Notes under the pieces: generated by a model
What the model was told of the DNA's origin: nothing
Seen by the model: the letters and a program-made list of their open reading frames with translations, nothing else
Database searches by the model: none
Shown here: positions 23,301 to 35,620 of the stretch, piece by piece
Position numbering within the stretch: position 1 is the stretch's first letter
Layout: every line of letters starts with the position of its first letter
Made by a program: the position numbers and the translations under genes
DNA from: Acanthochlamys bracteata
Lineage: Eukaryota > Streptophyta > Magnoliopsida > Pandanales > Velloziaceae
NCBI GenBank assembly: GCA_019914995.1
Contig: CM034132.1
Location: 5,603,501 to 5,667,500, forward strand
Direction of reading: 5' to 3'
DNA length: 64,000 bases

Positions 23301-24990
23301 GGGTCACGTATGAGTGGTACATTCAAACAAGATGCGATCATAAATCATCTTTAGCTTTCTCTAGTTTCCTTCCATAGTGAACAGAGAGAAATAGAAGACA
23401 TCTGCTTTTGCGTATATTAATATTATCAAAATATAAACTTCATCTTACATCCTATTTAAGCTATAATGGATTATCTATTTTTTCTTTATGTTTCTCACTA
23501 TCTTCCATAATAAATATACCTCTCTGAAAATGACAATCTTATCATATCTTAAACACCTCATGTAAACCATACATCCGAAGTCAATGTGGTATATCTTATT
23601 TCATCTGATTCACAACTTTCGTCATGATAAATTCGTGATACATCAGGAAGCTTGCAGAAACGAATATCTATCTTTAAGACCGAACAATTTTAGGATTCTT
23701 TCTGCTGGGTGTTCAGACATAATGTCTTTTTGGTTGCATTTGGATACATGATCAATGAAAGATCCCTACCAACTCTCCTTCCGGGAGTTGGAGGAATTGC
23801 TACACTAGTAGACTAGCTTTTCTCCTTTACTTCCCTATTTTGAAAAGGATTAGAAGATGAGCATCTCACTAGTTTCTTTTTTTTCTCCCATTAGTGGAGC
23901 CACTGGTAATGGTTGACAAAGACATAGGCTGCATCAATATCTTCTGCACATGTCTTTTTGCATTTACTTATCAAATATTATTGGCTGCTCTGTAGTAGTT
24001 ACAAGTTTAATAGTTGAACTACGTGACTTCTATTGCATCAATATCTTCTCCTCCATTCTGTTGAAAATAATTGTTTTCGTCTTATTTCATGAAGTTCTTA
24101 GTGTTAATTGTATCATCAAAGTGATACCCGTTGCTTAAACGAAAGGAATGTGTGGAATCATACTAATTAGTGGAAATTAGATTCTCTTGTTTTCAGATTC
24201 TACCTTAGCGATGCTTGTGTTGAATTTTCAAGCATATGTCTCTAATGGCTTCGTTGATCTTTCTTTTGTAATTCAGGTAAATCATAATGGAGTGTCGACT
24301 TTACCGATGGAGTCATTTTGAGATAATTTTTGTGTGCACGCTTTTCTTTATAAAGCTGTGTGAGCTAGTGTGTTAGCAAGTGGATCATTTCAGTGTATGA
24401 CCATAACTTTAATGAATATGTAACTGTAATATTTGAAAAAATTATATATAATTTTGTTATTATTTAACAATTTTTTTTAATATTGATTATTTGTTGAATT
24501 TAGTAGGTTAATTTTAGTGAATTATTCTAAATAAGATATTTAAGGTTTACTGATTGAATTTTAGTAAATATTGACTGAAAATTTAGTGGATAAATTTAAA
24601 TTATCTACTAACAAATTTAGTGGTAAAATGATTTTCAGTAGGTATATTAAAATTATTGACTTAAATTTTGATAGAGAAAATAAAATTACTGACTAAAATA
24701 TTTAGTCAGTAAATGTTCATTTAGTGATTCAAGTATTCAGTTGGTAAATTATTGTATTTCTGATGGCTATTTAGTTTAATCTATAAGTCGTTTAGTGATT
24801 GGTTGTTATTGACAAAATGCCAACTGACACATATTTAGTTGGTAAATTGTACTACCAAACGATTTATTGTCAATACTGAATGAAAATTTCAATCGGTTTG
24901 TAGTAGTATTCATATGGCTGGAAGCCCTTGAAGTGCAACTATAGGTACATATTCCTTAGTATTCAGTGCTTCTATTTAAGTTATAATAAG
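20400..24990. other. AT-rich region, no recognised gene
   Basis: Short frames occur on both strands (20637-20852 plus, 20928-21182 minus, 21703-21930 plus) but show no family motif. A TGTGACATCCTAGTATTC string near 22166 resembles the start of a gypsy LTR but no end was found. 24400-24910 is very AT-rich, with repeated TTTAGT(T/C)GGTAAA words on both strands and a right end ...GGTTTGTAGTAGT that weakly recalls CACTA-type termini. None of these is claimed as a complete element. Confidence 0.5.
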
Positions 24991-25004
24991 TTTTACTTCA
25001 CTGG

Positions 25005-26214
25005 TGTTGTATTATCTTAGAAATATGTTTTGATGATCATAAATATGAATAATTATTGTATATAAAATGATAATGATTTAATCTCACATATTAAAATAAG
25101 CATAACAGAATTCTGTCACCGCCAACATAATTTAGTCACAACACAGCGAACTATTCTATAGGAAAAGGCTCACTGACGAATGAAGAAACAAAAATCACCT
25201 AGCTGAATCAGAAGAAACAAACAGGAAACAACAGTTGACTACACTAATGTTTAATACAAGAAATGGCTACAATAATGTGTCAAAACCTGACGCAACCCAC
25301 ACACGTCGAGACACAACATTAGCGTCCATAAAAACAAATTTTCAACTGAAGAAAGAAGGAGGGCGCACTTCTACTGGCGAGCATTAATTACAACGGAAAT
25401 AGAGATACGCATCAAATCATTTCGAAGGATGGGGATTAAATAAGGATGCACGATCCGGCAAAGATCCCATCACTTCAAATCGGTCATCACCCAGAATAGC
25501 TCAACGGGCAAATTTCATCACCTTGAAGACTGGGAAGAAGGAAGGCAACAGGAATTTTAAAACAGCAGCCAACCTGTGAAGAAGAAAGATATAAAAGATG
25601 AAAACCAGAGATGAAAAAAAGAGAAAGAGCAACAAGCCAAAAAGTTTCTTTAAGAAAATCAAAACACCTTTGCTCCAACTGAAGCCAAGAATCTAAGAAA
25701 TTTCATTTTTATCTCAGTCTTCCAATTTGATCATTTCACTTCAGTCACTCTGTCAACCTACAAGTGTGAGATAGATCCAAAGCTTCAACCTGAGTTTTTA
25801 ATTTTCAATAAACGTGTTTAAGTCCAATTTGCATTTGAGAGCAAGTAGCTTAAGGAAACTTTTGCTAGTAGGATTGTTTGTCATAAGTGTAAGCTCTGCA
25901 ATAAGTAATACCCTGGTTAACTACTGTCGGTTAAGTTGAGGAGTGAACTGATAGAGTTTTGCTTGTCATAGAACAGTGGTAAGAACTTGTAGTTTTACAC
26001 TTAAGAATAGTGAAACTCACTCAGGTAGAGTGGTTGTGGATGTAGGTAATTCACTTGCTGAACCACGTTAAATAATTGTGTAGTAGCATAATCTTATTTT
26101 GAATGTCCTCTGTTTGAGATTTTCTAACAACTAGTCACTTATTATTGAGCAATCTGTTTGGAAGGCATTATATGTGTTAGTTTTTTGTAAGGTCAAATCA
26201 CTAGCCCTCTACAT
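25005..26214 (+). mobile_element. Ty1/copia-type LTR, apparently alone
   Basis: Starts around TGTTGTATTATC, followed by GTTTTGATGATCAT, a string common at the 5' end of copia LTRs; near its end is GTGGATGTAGGTAATTCACT with GAACCACGTTAAA, the usual copia U5 signature, closing in CCTCTACA. No copia coding sequence follows in this orientation. No clear target duplication was found, so the boundaries are approximate. Confidence 0.65.
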
Positions 26215-26428
26215 TTATATTATTTGTTTGTTAGTGTTCTTGTCAATTAGAAGTTACTAAGAGTATAAGATAAAACCTTCAGTCTTTGTGGTGTGAGAAC
26301 ATTCATTAAGTGAATCAAGTGCTTTCTTTCTAGATACTAAACCAAGTAAGCAACTAGACTTGGAAGTTACCCCTCTTTAACAAGAAGCTCATTTGTAAGC
26401 TTATGTTCTCTTTAGGGGTTTGCTTGTG

Positions 26429-27180
26429 TTAGAATGGTGAAAACGGAGAGGTAGAGGAAGCACTGTAGTAGTAATAACTTAGAAGCGAAGCAAGATTACT
26501 TCTAACAAGTAGATAATCAAGAGATCTACTTAATACAAAATACTTAGTGATTAATCTCTTCAGATCTAGCAAACAATCACTAGAAACATAAATGACATCA
26601 AGAACAAGAAATAACAACAATAAATGAAGACAATATTTAATGTGGTTTGGCTTCAGGAATAAAATCTACGTTCACGGAGAGGAAAATTTTCACTATGTAA
26701 TTGTGAAGCTTACAAAGATTAGAGCACAAGATAGAGCAAAATCTTGTAAATGTTCCAACGAGAAGATGAAAGAACTCTCTGAAAAAAGAGAGGTTTAAAA
26801 ACAAGATTTTGAGAACCAATACACACTTCTCACAAAAAAAATCCATACAGAAATGGGTAGAAATAGCAAACAGAAAAGCAGGGATAAAATAAGAAATTTG
26901 CCAATTTTTGCTGAGGTCTACAACTGGCCATGCATAAGTCGAGAACAGAGGTAGAAGTCGATAATAGGTCTATAACTTCTTTTTCTAAAAGACAAGTGGT
27001 TGCAGTGCGAACATGAAAGGTCAGAAAACACTGTAGCAGGTCACCCAAAGCCTAAAATAGGTCGTTCAAGATCGGAAACACCTTTGAGTTCGATAATAGA
27101 TTGACAAAAGACCTCCAATAAGGTCGTTGAAGGTTGGAAATAAAGGCAAAACATAGCTTAGTAGCCGTTATATGATATAT
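26429..27180 (+). mobile_element. Second copia-type LTR remnant
   Basis: Starts TGTTAGAATGG; TTTAATGTGGTTTGGC with TCTACGTTCACGGAG (26635-26680) is a copia LTR signature, and the GGTC(G/A) words at 26910-27110 are seen in copia LTRs. The right end is uncertain. It is oriented opposite to the pol fossil next to it, so the two are probably unrelated insertions. Confidence 0.5.
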
Positions 27181-27699
27181 TATGATCTTGATTTTTGTCT
27201 GCATTTTTGTGGATAGTCCTGTCTATTTGTTATCGTCTTTTATCTATAACTCCAAACATATAAGACACTTTTCTCACAAAAGCTCGAAAGTTAATAGAAC
27301 GAAGTTTTGTTTTGCTGAAATATTCGGATATTTAGCTAAACAAGTAACGTGTTGCTTCTTTTCTTTTTCTTTTTTGATAATTACTGTTGGTGCCGCCATT
27401 CTCTTCTACAGTGACAAATATGTCCTAACTACAGCAATTTGCCTCCTAAAGTATATGTGGTATAAGTAGGGTATCATTGCTTAGTGTACTGCTACATACT
27501 AGGATAAGCTTCTATATGTCACTTTCAGAAACTTCCTTACTATCTGGAAAGTGTAGTTTTGTTCTTTTCCTATCTTTAAATTAAGTAAAATCATAATTCA
27601 ATGCTCACATATCCTGTCCTCTAATTGAAGCAAAATCATAAATTAAATGCTCGCCCAATCTAAACCCTTTATTCAAAGTGAAAAGCAACATTACTTTTT

Positions 27700-30470
27700 A
27701 TTGCAGCACGTGCTTAGCCGCTATAGAATTTTAGTCATATTAATGGCTTCAGTAACAACCATATACTCAGCTTCAGTGGTTGATAAAGTAACTATATGTT
27801 GCAAGAAAACTTTCCAACTTATAACAGAGCCGGCAAGAGAGAATATATAATCGGTTAAAGATCTTGTACGATCCAAATCTCCTTCATAGTTTGAATCAAC
27901 ATAGCCAATAAGTGCGCAACCACCTATTAGTAAACTCCAAACAAGTAGTTGATGTACCTTGCAAATAATGGAGAATCCATTTAAGAGCTTGCCAATGTTT
28001 CTTTTTTGGATTTTTTGTATATCTACTAACAACACTAACAACATAGAACATGTCTGAACGAGTGCACACCATTACATACATAAGACAATCAACTGCACTG
28101 GCATAAGAAATTTGAGATATAGAAGACCTTTCTTCTTCAGTTTGAGGTGATAGACTTGAAGAGAGTTTAAAATGAGCTGCTAAAGGAGTGCTAACAGGTT
28201 TAGAATGATTCATATTCTAGCACTGTAAAACCTTTTCAACGTAACTCCTTTGAGACAAAAATAGCTTTCAAGTTTTCGGTCTCTTAAGATTTCTATGCCT
28301 AAAATCTTCTTCGTAGCTCCTAAATTCTTCACCCCAAAATTTTCATTCTGCTTTGTTTTCAAATTATAGATCTCTGACAATCTGACATGTTCTTTGTAGT
28401 AATTAACATATCATCAATAGAGAGCAGTAGATAAATAGGTCCATCATCAAGCTGTTTAAAGTATATGCAGTTATCATATTGACTTCGGTTGTAGCTAATA
28501 TCCACCATGAAAGAATCAAACTTTTTATACCACTACTTGGGGGATTGTTTTAAACTATACAAAGACCTTTCAGCAAGCAAACATGGTCTTCCTTCCCCTC
28601 AAAGACAAAACCTTCAGGTTGATGCATATAGATTTGTTTTTCTAATTCACCATGCAAGAACATAGTTTTGACATCAAATTGGTGTAACTCTAAATCATGC
28701 ATGGCTACTGATGCAAGCAAGAGACGAATAGACGTATGCTTCACAACATGTGAGAAAATGTCATTAAAATCAACACCCGGCACCTGAGAGTAGCCTTTTG
28801 CTACAAGTCGCACGTTGTATCGTGCATTTGCGATTTTTTAAGCATTTGTTTTCTTGAAAAACCATTTGCAATCAACAATTTTCTTTCGTTGTGGTAGCTT
28901 TACCAAAACTATAGTCTTATTTTTGTATAATGACTCAATTTCTTCATTCATTGCAATGAGCCATTTTTCAGATTCCTTGTAGAGAAGTTATTGTAGGATC
29001 ATCAATAGTCTTAGTAACAGATAAGGCATAAGCAACAATATTTGCATAACCATACCTCTTAGGTGGTTTAATTGTTCTTCTTTCTCTATCTATTGTAATA
29101 CTGTGTTACTGTGTTAGAATTTGAGACTAAGGAGATGAACCTTGTTCTTCATATACATGCATATCAAGTGAAGAAGGTTGAGAAGACACAGCAGAAAGCA
29201 GCGTGTGAGAAGAAGTGGAACAATTGCCATTTCCATAGTGACCTTGGAAGAAGGTAACTCATTTTTCTGAGTTTAAAGAAGCCGCTGAAATCCTTCTAAT
29301 ACTGAAGTAAAACTAATTCATCTAAGATCACATCACGACGAATAAAGAATTTAGGTGACTTAGGATCAGTACACCATAACCTCAAACCTTTAACACCAGA
29401 AGCAAAACCAAGAAAAATACACTTCTTGGCTCCTGGCTCCAATTGGCCGTCATTGACATGCATATAAGCAGGACAACCAAATACTTTAATGTTGGACTAA
29501 TCTGCAAGAACACCAGACTATACTTCTTCTGGAGTTTTACATTCAATAGTTGTATGGATAGTGGTTCACCAAGTAGCATACCATATTAACTACTTCTGCC
29601 CATAACTCTTTGCCCAAGCCTTCATTGAACAACATAGAACGTGTTTTTTTAAGAAGAGTTTTGTTCATGCGTTCTGCAGCACCATTTTTTTGTAGAGTAT
29701 AAAAGATTGTATAATGCCTTGCAATTCTCTCTTTCAATCAGAAAATTTTAAACTCTTCATTGCAAAATTCAAGACCATTATCCGTTCTTAGCCGCTTAAT
29801 CTATTTTCCTATTTACTCCTCAATAAAAAACTTTCATTACTTGAACGTTTCAAATACTTGACTCTTTTGTTTCGAAAAGAAAATCTGAACCTTTCTTGAG
29901 AAGTCGTCAACAAAACTGAGCATATAATTAGCACCACCTTTGGAGGGAACTTGTGAAGGACCGCAAAGATTAGAATGAATATAATTTAAAGTGTCTTTTG
30001 TACAATGAACTACTGTGCTGAAAGCAATTCTCTTTTGCTTGCAAGAGAGACAATGTTCAAAAAAATCTATATTGCCAATTTTTTAATTGCGTAACAGACC
30101 TCTTTTGCTGAAAATTTCTAAACCTCTCTAACTCATATGGCTCATTCTCATTTGCCATAATTTAGTAATGTCGGCTTCAAAGAGAGATGAAAAAGCAACA
30201 GCTGCTAAATCGGAGATAGTGCTATCATTCAAGAGTTATAAAGTGCCAATCTTTTTTGCCCTCATAACTATCAAATTTTCTCAGCAAATTTTCATGGCTC
30301 CACCTTCAGTTGAGAATTTACATCCACTAGAATCATGAGTGCCCAAAGAAATAAGGTTTCTTTTCAAGTTGGATACAAATCTCATGTATTGCCATACTCT
30401 GATTTTTTTATAATGAGGTGCTCTACTCGTTTAGCTATCTAATCGCAATACCAGCTATGTTTATGAGGTT
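27700..30470 (-). mobile_element. Ty1/copia retrotransposon pol fossil
   Basis: On the minus strand, from right to left: pre-integrase region (about 30470-30100), integrase (about 30090-29380, with NGAAERMNKTLL), reverse transcriptase (about 28820-28500, with GVDFNDIFSHVVKHTSIRL and HQFDVKTMFLHGELE) and RNase H (about 28210-27720, with LSTTEAEYM). The sequence is close to the Tnt1/Tork type. It is broken many times (about ten or more breaks), lacks a recognisable gag and has no assignable LTR pair. Confidence 0.8.
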
Positions 30471-30479
30471 TGCTAATTT

Positions 30480-31080
30480 GATAGGAACCTACGAGTAAAG
30501 GTGATGGATTTATGTAAAAAGGCACAATGATACTTGACCCTACTTACCAAACAAAAGAAATGCAACTCCATTTCCTCAAGGTATGTTAACTCTGCTGCAG
30601 AAGTCAGCAATATCATCATTCTCTAATCCTACAATCTATTGTTTGCATTGTTAACTTTAAAAGTTTAAAGTAAATGGTTCTAATTCCAAGTTTCAAATCT
30701 GGGGTAATGATTGATTTAACTAGACTCATCTTTTTTTTACGTGTTAAGTCTTTTGATCTTGGTTCAAGATGTAGGGAAAAGGTTAAAAAAATGTGTGGAA
30801 TCAGGTGTAATTTCACTATCAGATCTTCATTTGATAGTAGTATGTTCAAATTGGCTGCCAATGATGATATTATGATACAAGATGGCTATACGATCTAAAA
30901 CTAAAATATAAACACTAGTAAGAAAGTAATGATATTCTCCATGAATCCTAGTTCGAACTAAATTACTTATTTATACCAGTATCTTTCCTTTTATCACTAG
31001 CATTACTATCCTAATACAACTCATCTTAAGATAGAATCTTACTTAAATAGGAAAGTAAATATCATAAATCTACTAGAACA
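30480..31080. other. Unassigned, probably LTR-derived sequence
   Basis: A segment at 30990-31040 (GCATTACTATCCTAATACAACTCATCTTAAGATAG) recurs inverted at about 32180-32230 beside a primer-site-like sequence, which suggests LTR or leader sequence of the adjoining gypsy fossil. An 81-codon minus-strand frame (30861-30616) has no known motif. Confidence 0.4.
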
Positions 31081-32240
31081 AAAATGATCATATGGAGGTA
31101 GCCTTCCTTGCTGGGTCCTTATTGCTGGCTGTGTTTGCCTCAGAACTTGTGTCTAAGGTGAGTCCTGCAAGTAAGATATGACTTCCAAATGTGGCGAGAG
31201 CATCCTTTTGTAGTTGCATGAGGGTTAAGGCTACCCTGTGAATCATACTAAGTTTGTAATGTTTGTTATACTGTCTCATCAATCTAAATATGCATCAATT
31301 TTCAAAATATAGAGCTTAAAGGCTTAGTTAAACGTTCTGCTTAGTATATACTCTGAGCCATTTGAGTTGGTCGGGTGTGGAAATCGGTTGCTCCAAAAGG
31401 TACTTTAAGCTAATGGTTAGTTTTAATGACAAAGTGCTGACCCAACAAATATGGCCTCCACCATTGGCCTAACAAAACTAATGCCATAAGCTCCTTTTCA
31501 TAGGTACACTTTAGATGCAATTGAAGGTGAGAGTGCCTTACTAAAGAAAGCAACAGGGTGATTCTACTGAGAGAGAACGACTCCAATACCCTTACTAGAA
31601 GCATCAGTTCCATTGTGAAGGATTTTGAAAAATCTAGAGTTGCTAAAACTGGGGTGTTGGTGTTTGCTTGTTTAAGTGGTGGTGTGCCTCATCCGCCTCG
31701 GATGACCAAGAAAAAGGATCCCGCTCTGTAATAATCTCATATCTCGTACAATCAATGGTAGTAGCTAGTAAGTCCTAGGAAGCTCTTAGAGGACATTTGG
31801 CATTGCTTTTATAGAAAGTAACTTTTCAATTTTCAATTTTACGATTTTCAATACACTTTTATAAATATCTAAAAAATTTATTTAAAATTTTAGAATGTAT
31901 AGAAAAATTCTACATGGTAAGATCTTTTTATTGTTTATTTTTATTATTTTTTTGAGATAAAAAAATAAAGCTCATTTTTAAAAAAAATAAACATACCATC
32001 CGTTCTACAAAAATTTCATTTCAAAAGCACTACCAAAAGTATTACCAGTAAAGTGGGTGCTAGCTAGTCATGCATGGACTACACTTTTACAGGATCAGTG
32101 ACAATACTATTGATAGAAATTATATGCCCGAGATATTCAAATTGCTCACACCAAAACAGGATTTGGAAAAAAATGCATACAATTTTTCCTAGTTAAATAT
32201 CTTAAGATGAGTTGTATTCGAATAGTAATGCCAGCTCTAA
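31080..32240 (-). mobile_element. Ty3/gypsy fossil fragment
   Basis: Minus-strand pieces of gypsy pol: a reverse-transcriptase end (EQFEYLGHIIS at about 32150-32100, SFLGLTSYYH near 31780) and RNase H (about 31620-31400, YEKELMALVLLGQWWRPYLL). A decayed Met-tRNA primer site lies at 32225-32236 (GCTCTAATACTA on plus), followed to the right by TGTTGGGG, the expected LTR edge. Heavily decayed, with large losses and several breaks. A Tourist MITE sits inside it. Confidence 0.7.
31789..32041. mobile_element. Tourist-type MITE, copy 2
   Basis: A 253-bp element. Left terminus GAGGACATTTGGCATTGCTT, right terminus (other strand) TACTTTTGGTAGTGCTTTT; TTA flanks both ends (31786-31788 and 32042-32044). 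It is the same family as 6793-7052 by termini, size and the shared interior words AAAATTCTACA and AGATCTTTTTATT. It interrupts gypsy pol just before the SFLGL motif. Confidence 0.8.
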
Positions 32241-32720
32241 TACTACTTGTTGGGGAAATATCGGACACTTTCAGCATCTTGTTTGAAAATTTTGACTTAA
32301 TAAATAGTTCATTCATAATTAGATATGCTGCTATATTGCAAACTTGATGGCATTAGTGACTCCATCGCCGGAGGTTCCATAGTCTTGAGCTTGGAGCTCA
32401 GGTAGGACTAGGTTCAAAGTCGAGATTTGGACTACTTGTGTTGGAAGAAGAGTAGGACTCCAGAGTAGGGGCTTGACTAGGATCGACACAACACGTTGAC
32501 TTGGCTCAAGAGGTGGAGTTAGTTTTTGTCAGGGCTTTGGTTTCATGTGCGGTCTGGTGCTGGAATGATGGTGCTGGAAGTGACAGTTGTGGCTGTTGCA
32601 ATGGTCCTTGCTCTTTTGTTGTTTCCTTAGTAGACAAAAAATGGTTATCCTGTTGATTTGCTTCATTTACATGTCTTTGCTAAGAATGGGAAGGATATCT
32701 TTAAACTGGATTGGGAGAGG
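32241..32720 (-). mobile_element. Probable LTR sequence of the gypsy fragment
   Basis: Starts TGTTGGGGAAATATC directly beside the primer-site remnant, which places an LTR here on the minus strand. The interior (GATGGCATTAGTGACTCC, CTTGAGCTTGGAGCTC) is not recognised and the outer end is not placed; part of it may be unrelated. Confidence 0.4.
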
Positions 32721-32725
32721 ACTTA

Positions 32726-32980
32726 GGAGTTATTTGGCAACGCGTTGGTAAAAAGTAATTTTTTAATTTTTATTTCACATTTGTGCAATATATATTTTAT
32801 AAATATTTAAAAAATTATTTAAAAATTTAGAAAGCACAATAATTTTATATAATAAAATTTTTTTATTATTTATTTTTATTTTTTATTAGGTTAGAAAAAT
32901 AGAATTTATTTTTTAAAACAGTACAAAAATATATTTCGATTTTAGAAAAATTTCATTTTAAAAATGCTCCCAAATGTTAC
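32726..32980. mobile_element. Tourist-type MITE, copy 3
   Basis: A 255-bp element between TTA repeats (32723-32725 and 32981-32983), with termini GGAGTTATTTGGCAACGC and, on the other strand, GTAACATTTGGGAGCATTTTTAAAATGAAA. Same family as the two other copies. Confidence 0.8.
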
Positions 32981-33017
32981 TTAAGAGAAGAACGCAAGGA
33001 TTCGAAGAAGTAGGCGA

Positions 33018-34335
33018 ACTAACTACCTAAGATGCTACTGCTTGACTGAATGCCTCTGACAAAGACTCCGCCGTTCAACTAGCACTCGTTGGTTATTTTT
33101 ACCTTTTACAAACAGAAGGCAAGAAAGATAATCAAAAACAAAGAACTTATGAAGCAACAGAAGGATACAATGAAAAAGGAAATGTTTAACTAAGAAGTCA
33201 AACGACTGCTTGATTTTATTGATTGCTTGCATTGAGAAAAAGTTAGACCACCGAGAACCACCAACTGCAGCTACTTTTGGACGAACTGCGAAGCAAAGTA
33301 AGCAGAAAAGTTGTCTTGAGACATCATCTTCTAACCTGAAAGGATTAAATGAAGAAAACAACAACTAAGTTAAGAAGAAACGAGTAGAATAAGGTAATCA
33401 AATGGTTTAGCTGAAAAAGCAAAATGATTGCTTGATTTGTTGCCTGCATTGAAAGGAAATTGGCCACTCCAACAGGCAAGCGCTACAGCTGCATCCAGAT
33501 GCGTTGACAAAGCAAAAATTAATTGCAAAGTAATTTAAGAAGAAGTGATTATTCTAGTAGAAGCTACAAATACCTAGACAATCGCAACAAACAGAAACTT
33601 TTAACCTACCACTTAACTAGCTGAAGATGACATGGAAGAGATGGGAAACCATTTGACCAAACAAAACCAGTATGAATGCAACACACCAAGCTGTAAAACA
33701 ATAATGATAGTCGTACCGAAAATTGTGAGTTGTAGCATTCCTCACAACCATGACATTGAGTGGCATTATTCTAGATGTAAGTTGCAAAATCTTCTAGAAA
33801 CCACCACATTTGCACAAAAATTCAAGACAATTTTCAATATTCGTGTATCTGCAACGAATATAATAAGCAATCATAACATCAAATTATTTACCCAAAAAAA
33901 AAATATATATATATATCATAAAAACATACACCAACTTTAAAATGCTGAAGATGACAAACTGATGACCAAGGATTAGAAGAGCTCTAACGGAGGCCATTAA
34001 ATCTTATAACCGAAAAATTAAGAGGAAGAGGGACAAAACAATTATCGATGCAAGAAGACGAATCAACTTAAGCCACAATAAATGGATTTAAAGAAGCAAA
34101 CCACTTAACTAGCCATGAAGAAAGTCACTTGATTGATTGAAAGAATTGAAGGAAGTGCTGGTCCTCTGACAAGCAATCAATTGGTTATTTTGACATGGAA
34201 CAAAACGATGGAAGGAAATTTTAATTAGTATGCAAGAAAGCTAAGACCTAAGAAGGAACATGACAAATTAAAGAAGAAGAAAACTTAACTATCAGCAAGT
34301 GGGATGAGTTGATCAATTGCCTTACATGGAAGGGA
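33018..34335 (-). repeat. Short splice-like block, cluster 1 (five copies)
   Basis: On plus the block reads TTAACTAA, a variable gap, AAGTGACTGCTTGATTGATTGCCTGCA. Copies begin near 33018, 33184, 33407, 34105 and 34287. On minus it reads TGCAGGCAATCAATCAAGCAGTCA with a pyrimidine-rich, CAG-ended border before it, as an exon would have. Confidence 0.65.
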
Positions 34336-34390
34336 AGTTCGCAAAACTGAAGCCAGAGAGCAATACAAAATCACGAGAAACAAATCTCAC

Positions 34391-34456
34391 CTCTGTATTA
34401 GATGGATGATTTATCTTCTCAAGACAAACAAATCCACCTCGGGCCTATACCAAGTA
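34391..34456 (-). repeat. 66-bp splice-flanked block, copy 1
   Basis: On minus: TTTCTCTAG before the block and GTGAGA after CAGAG. Members of this family occur at 34391, 35000, 40174, 43007, 44199 and 45905 in the same orientation. Confidence 0.65.
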
Positions 34457-34999
34457 CTAGAGAAATCAAGGATGGAGTCAAATAGAAAGCCGATAACCAT
34501 ACCTCCAAGAGAAGACAAATAAAAGCAATTTTTAATGTAAACATAAGAACATATTCACCCGATCGTATGTATTGTTTTAAACCCAGGTTTCACCTTTACA
34601 GAAACTTAACGACAACAAATTTTAAAAATTCAACTTAACTTGACCTATAATCCTTTTCAATTAATACCAAATTTTCAACCTTACAAGAGATAACAAAACC
34701 ATCAAATTTCAAAAGGTGCGTTTATAACAAGTTACAGCGTTGATTACTGATAATCATGAAGTGAGGTAGTACTAAACCAGCATATACCTTTGACATACCA
34801 TTTTACTTGTTGATCTAAAAAAAGTTCTATTGTTACTCTTCGGTTAATTACAAGAAGCAAAAACTTAAAACTGCAGAAATAAAGTCAAAGTTCCAATGAT
34901 AAAAATTAAAAGAAAGAACTCAATTCCATATAATGCCAGCAACCATATTAACAAACTATCAATGGTAAAATAGATTGTCAAATCAGGAACAATGCTCAA

Positions 35000-35066
35000 C
35001 TCTGCACTCGCCGGATCATTTATCTCCTTGGGATCAAAACAAATCTTCTCGGGCCTACATTAAGTA
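35000..35066 (-). repeat. Splice-flanked block, copy 2
   Basis: 67 bp, acceptor TTTCTCTAG kept; the donor position reads GTTGAG rather than GTGAG. Confidence 0.65.
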
Positions 35067-35620
35067 CTAGAGAAAACATAAAGGATGGAGTCAAATATAA
35101 AGTTAATTAACTACATTACTCCAAATCAAAGCCAAAGTAAGCCATTCTTAATGTTTACATAGAAAGGCATCCACTCAATGGCATCATTGTATTAAGTTCT
35201 CGTTACTTCTTTACATAAACCAAATCACAAAATTTTTTTCAATCAATAAATGCAGCTCAATTTGATCTATGATTCTATCACCTAATCTCAAACAACACGA
35301 TGAACACTACAAACACAAAGCAATCACAGTAGGCTTAAAGAGCTCCGAGTTCTTTTTATCTCTACCTTGAAATTTTAAATGGTTGCTTATACACAGAAAA
35401 TTTCAAAACAGCAAGAACGAATTCAATTGCAAATCCAAACCTATTCGATACCAACAAACTTCTTTACCTTTATCCGCTTAAAAGTTTGATTCATTTTTAA
35501 TTTAAATGACAAATCTTGATTGGCTTTCTTCCTAATCACTCCTAGATTAGCATATTCTTCGTAAAGAAAAGAGACACAAGTAAAAGGACCACAACAAGCT
35601 AGCTAGGAGTTCATCCTAAA

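Noticed and set aside
33632-33940. 102-codon plus-strand frame
   Set aside because: Opposite to the splice-like blocks, no motif, ends in low-complexity TA sequence.
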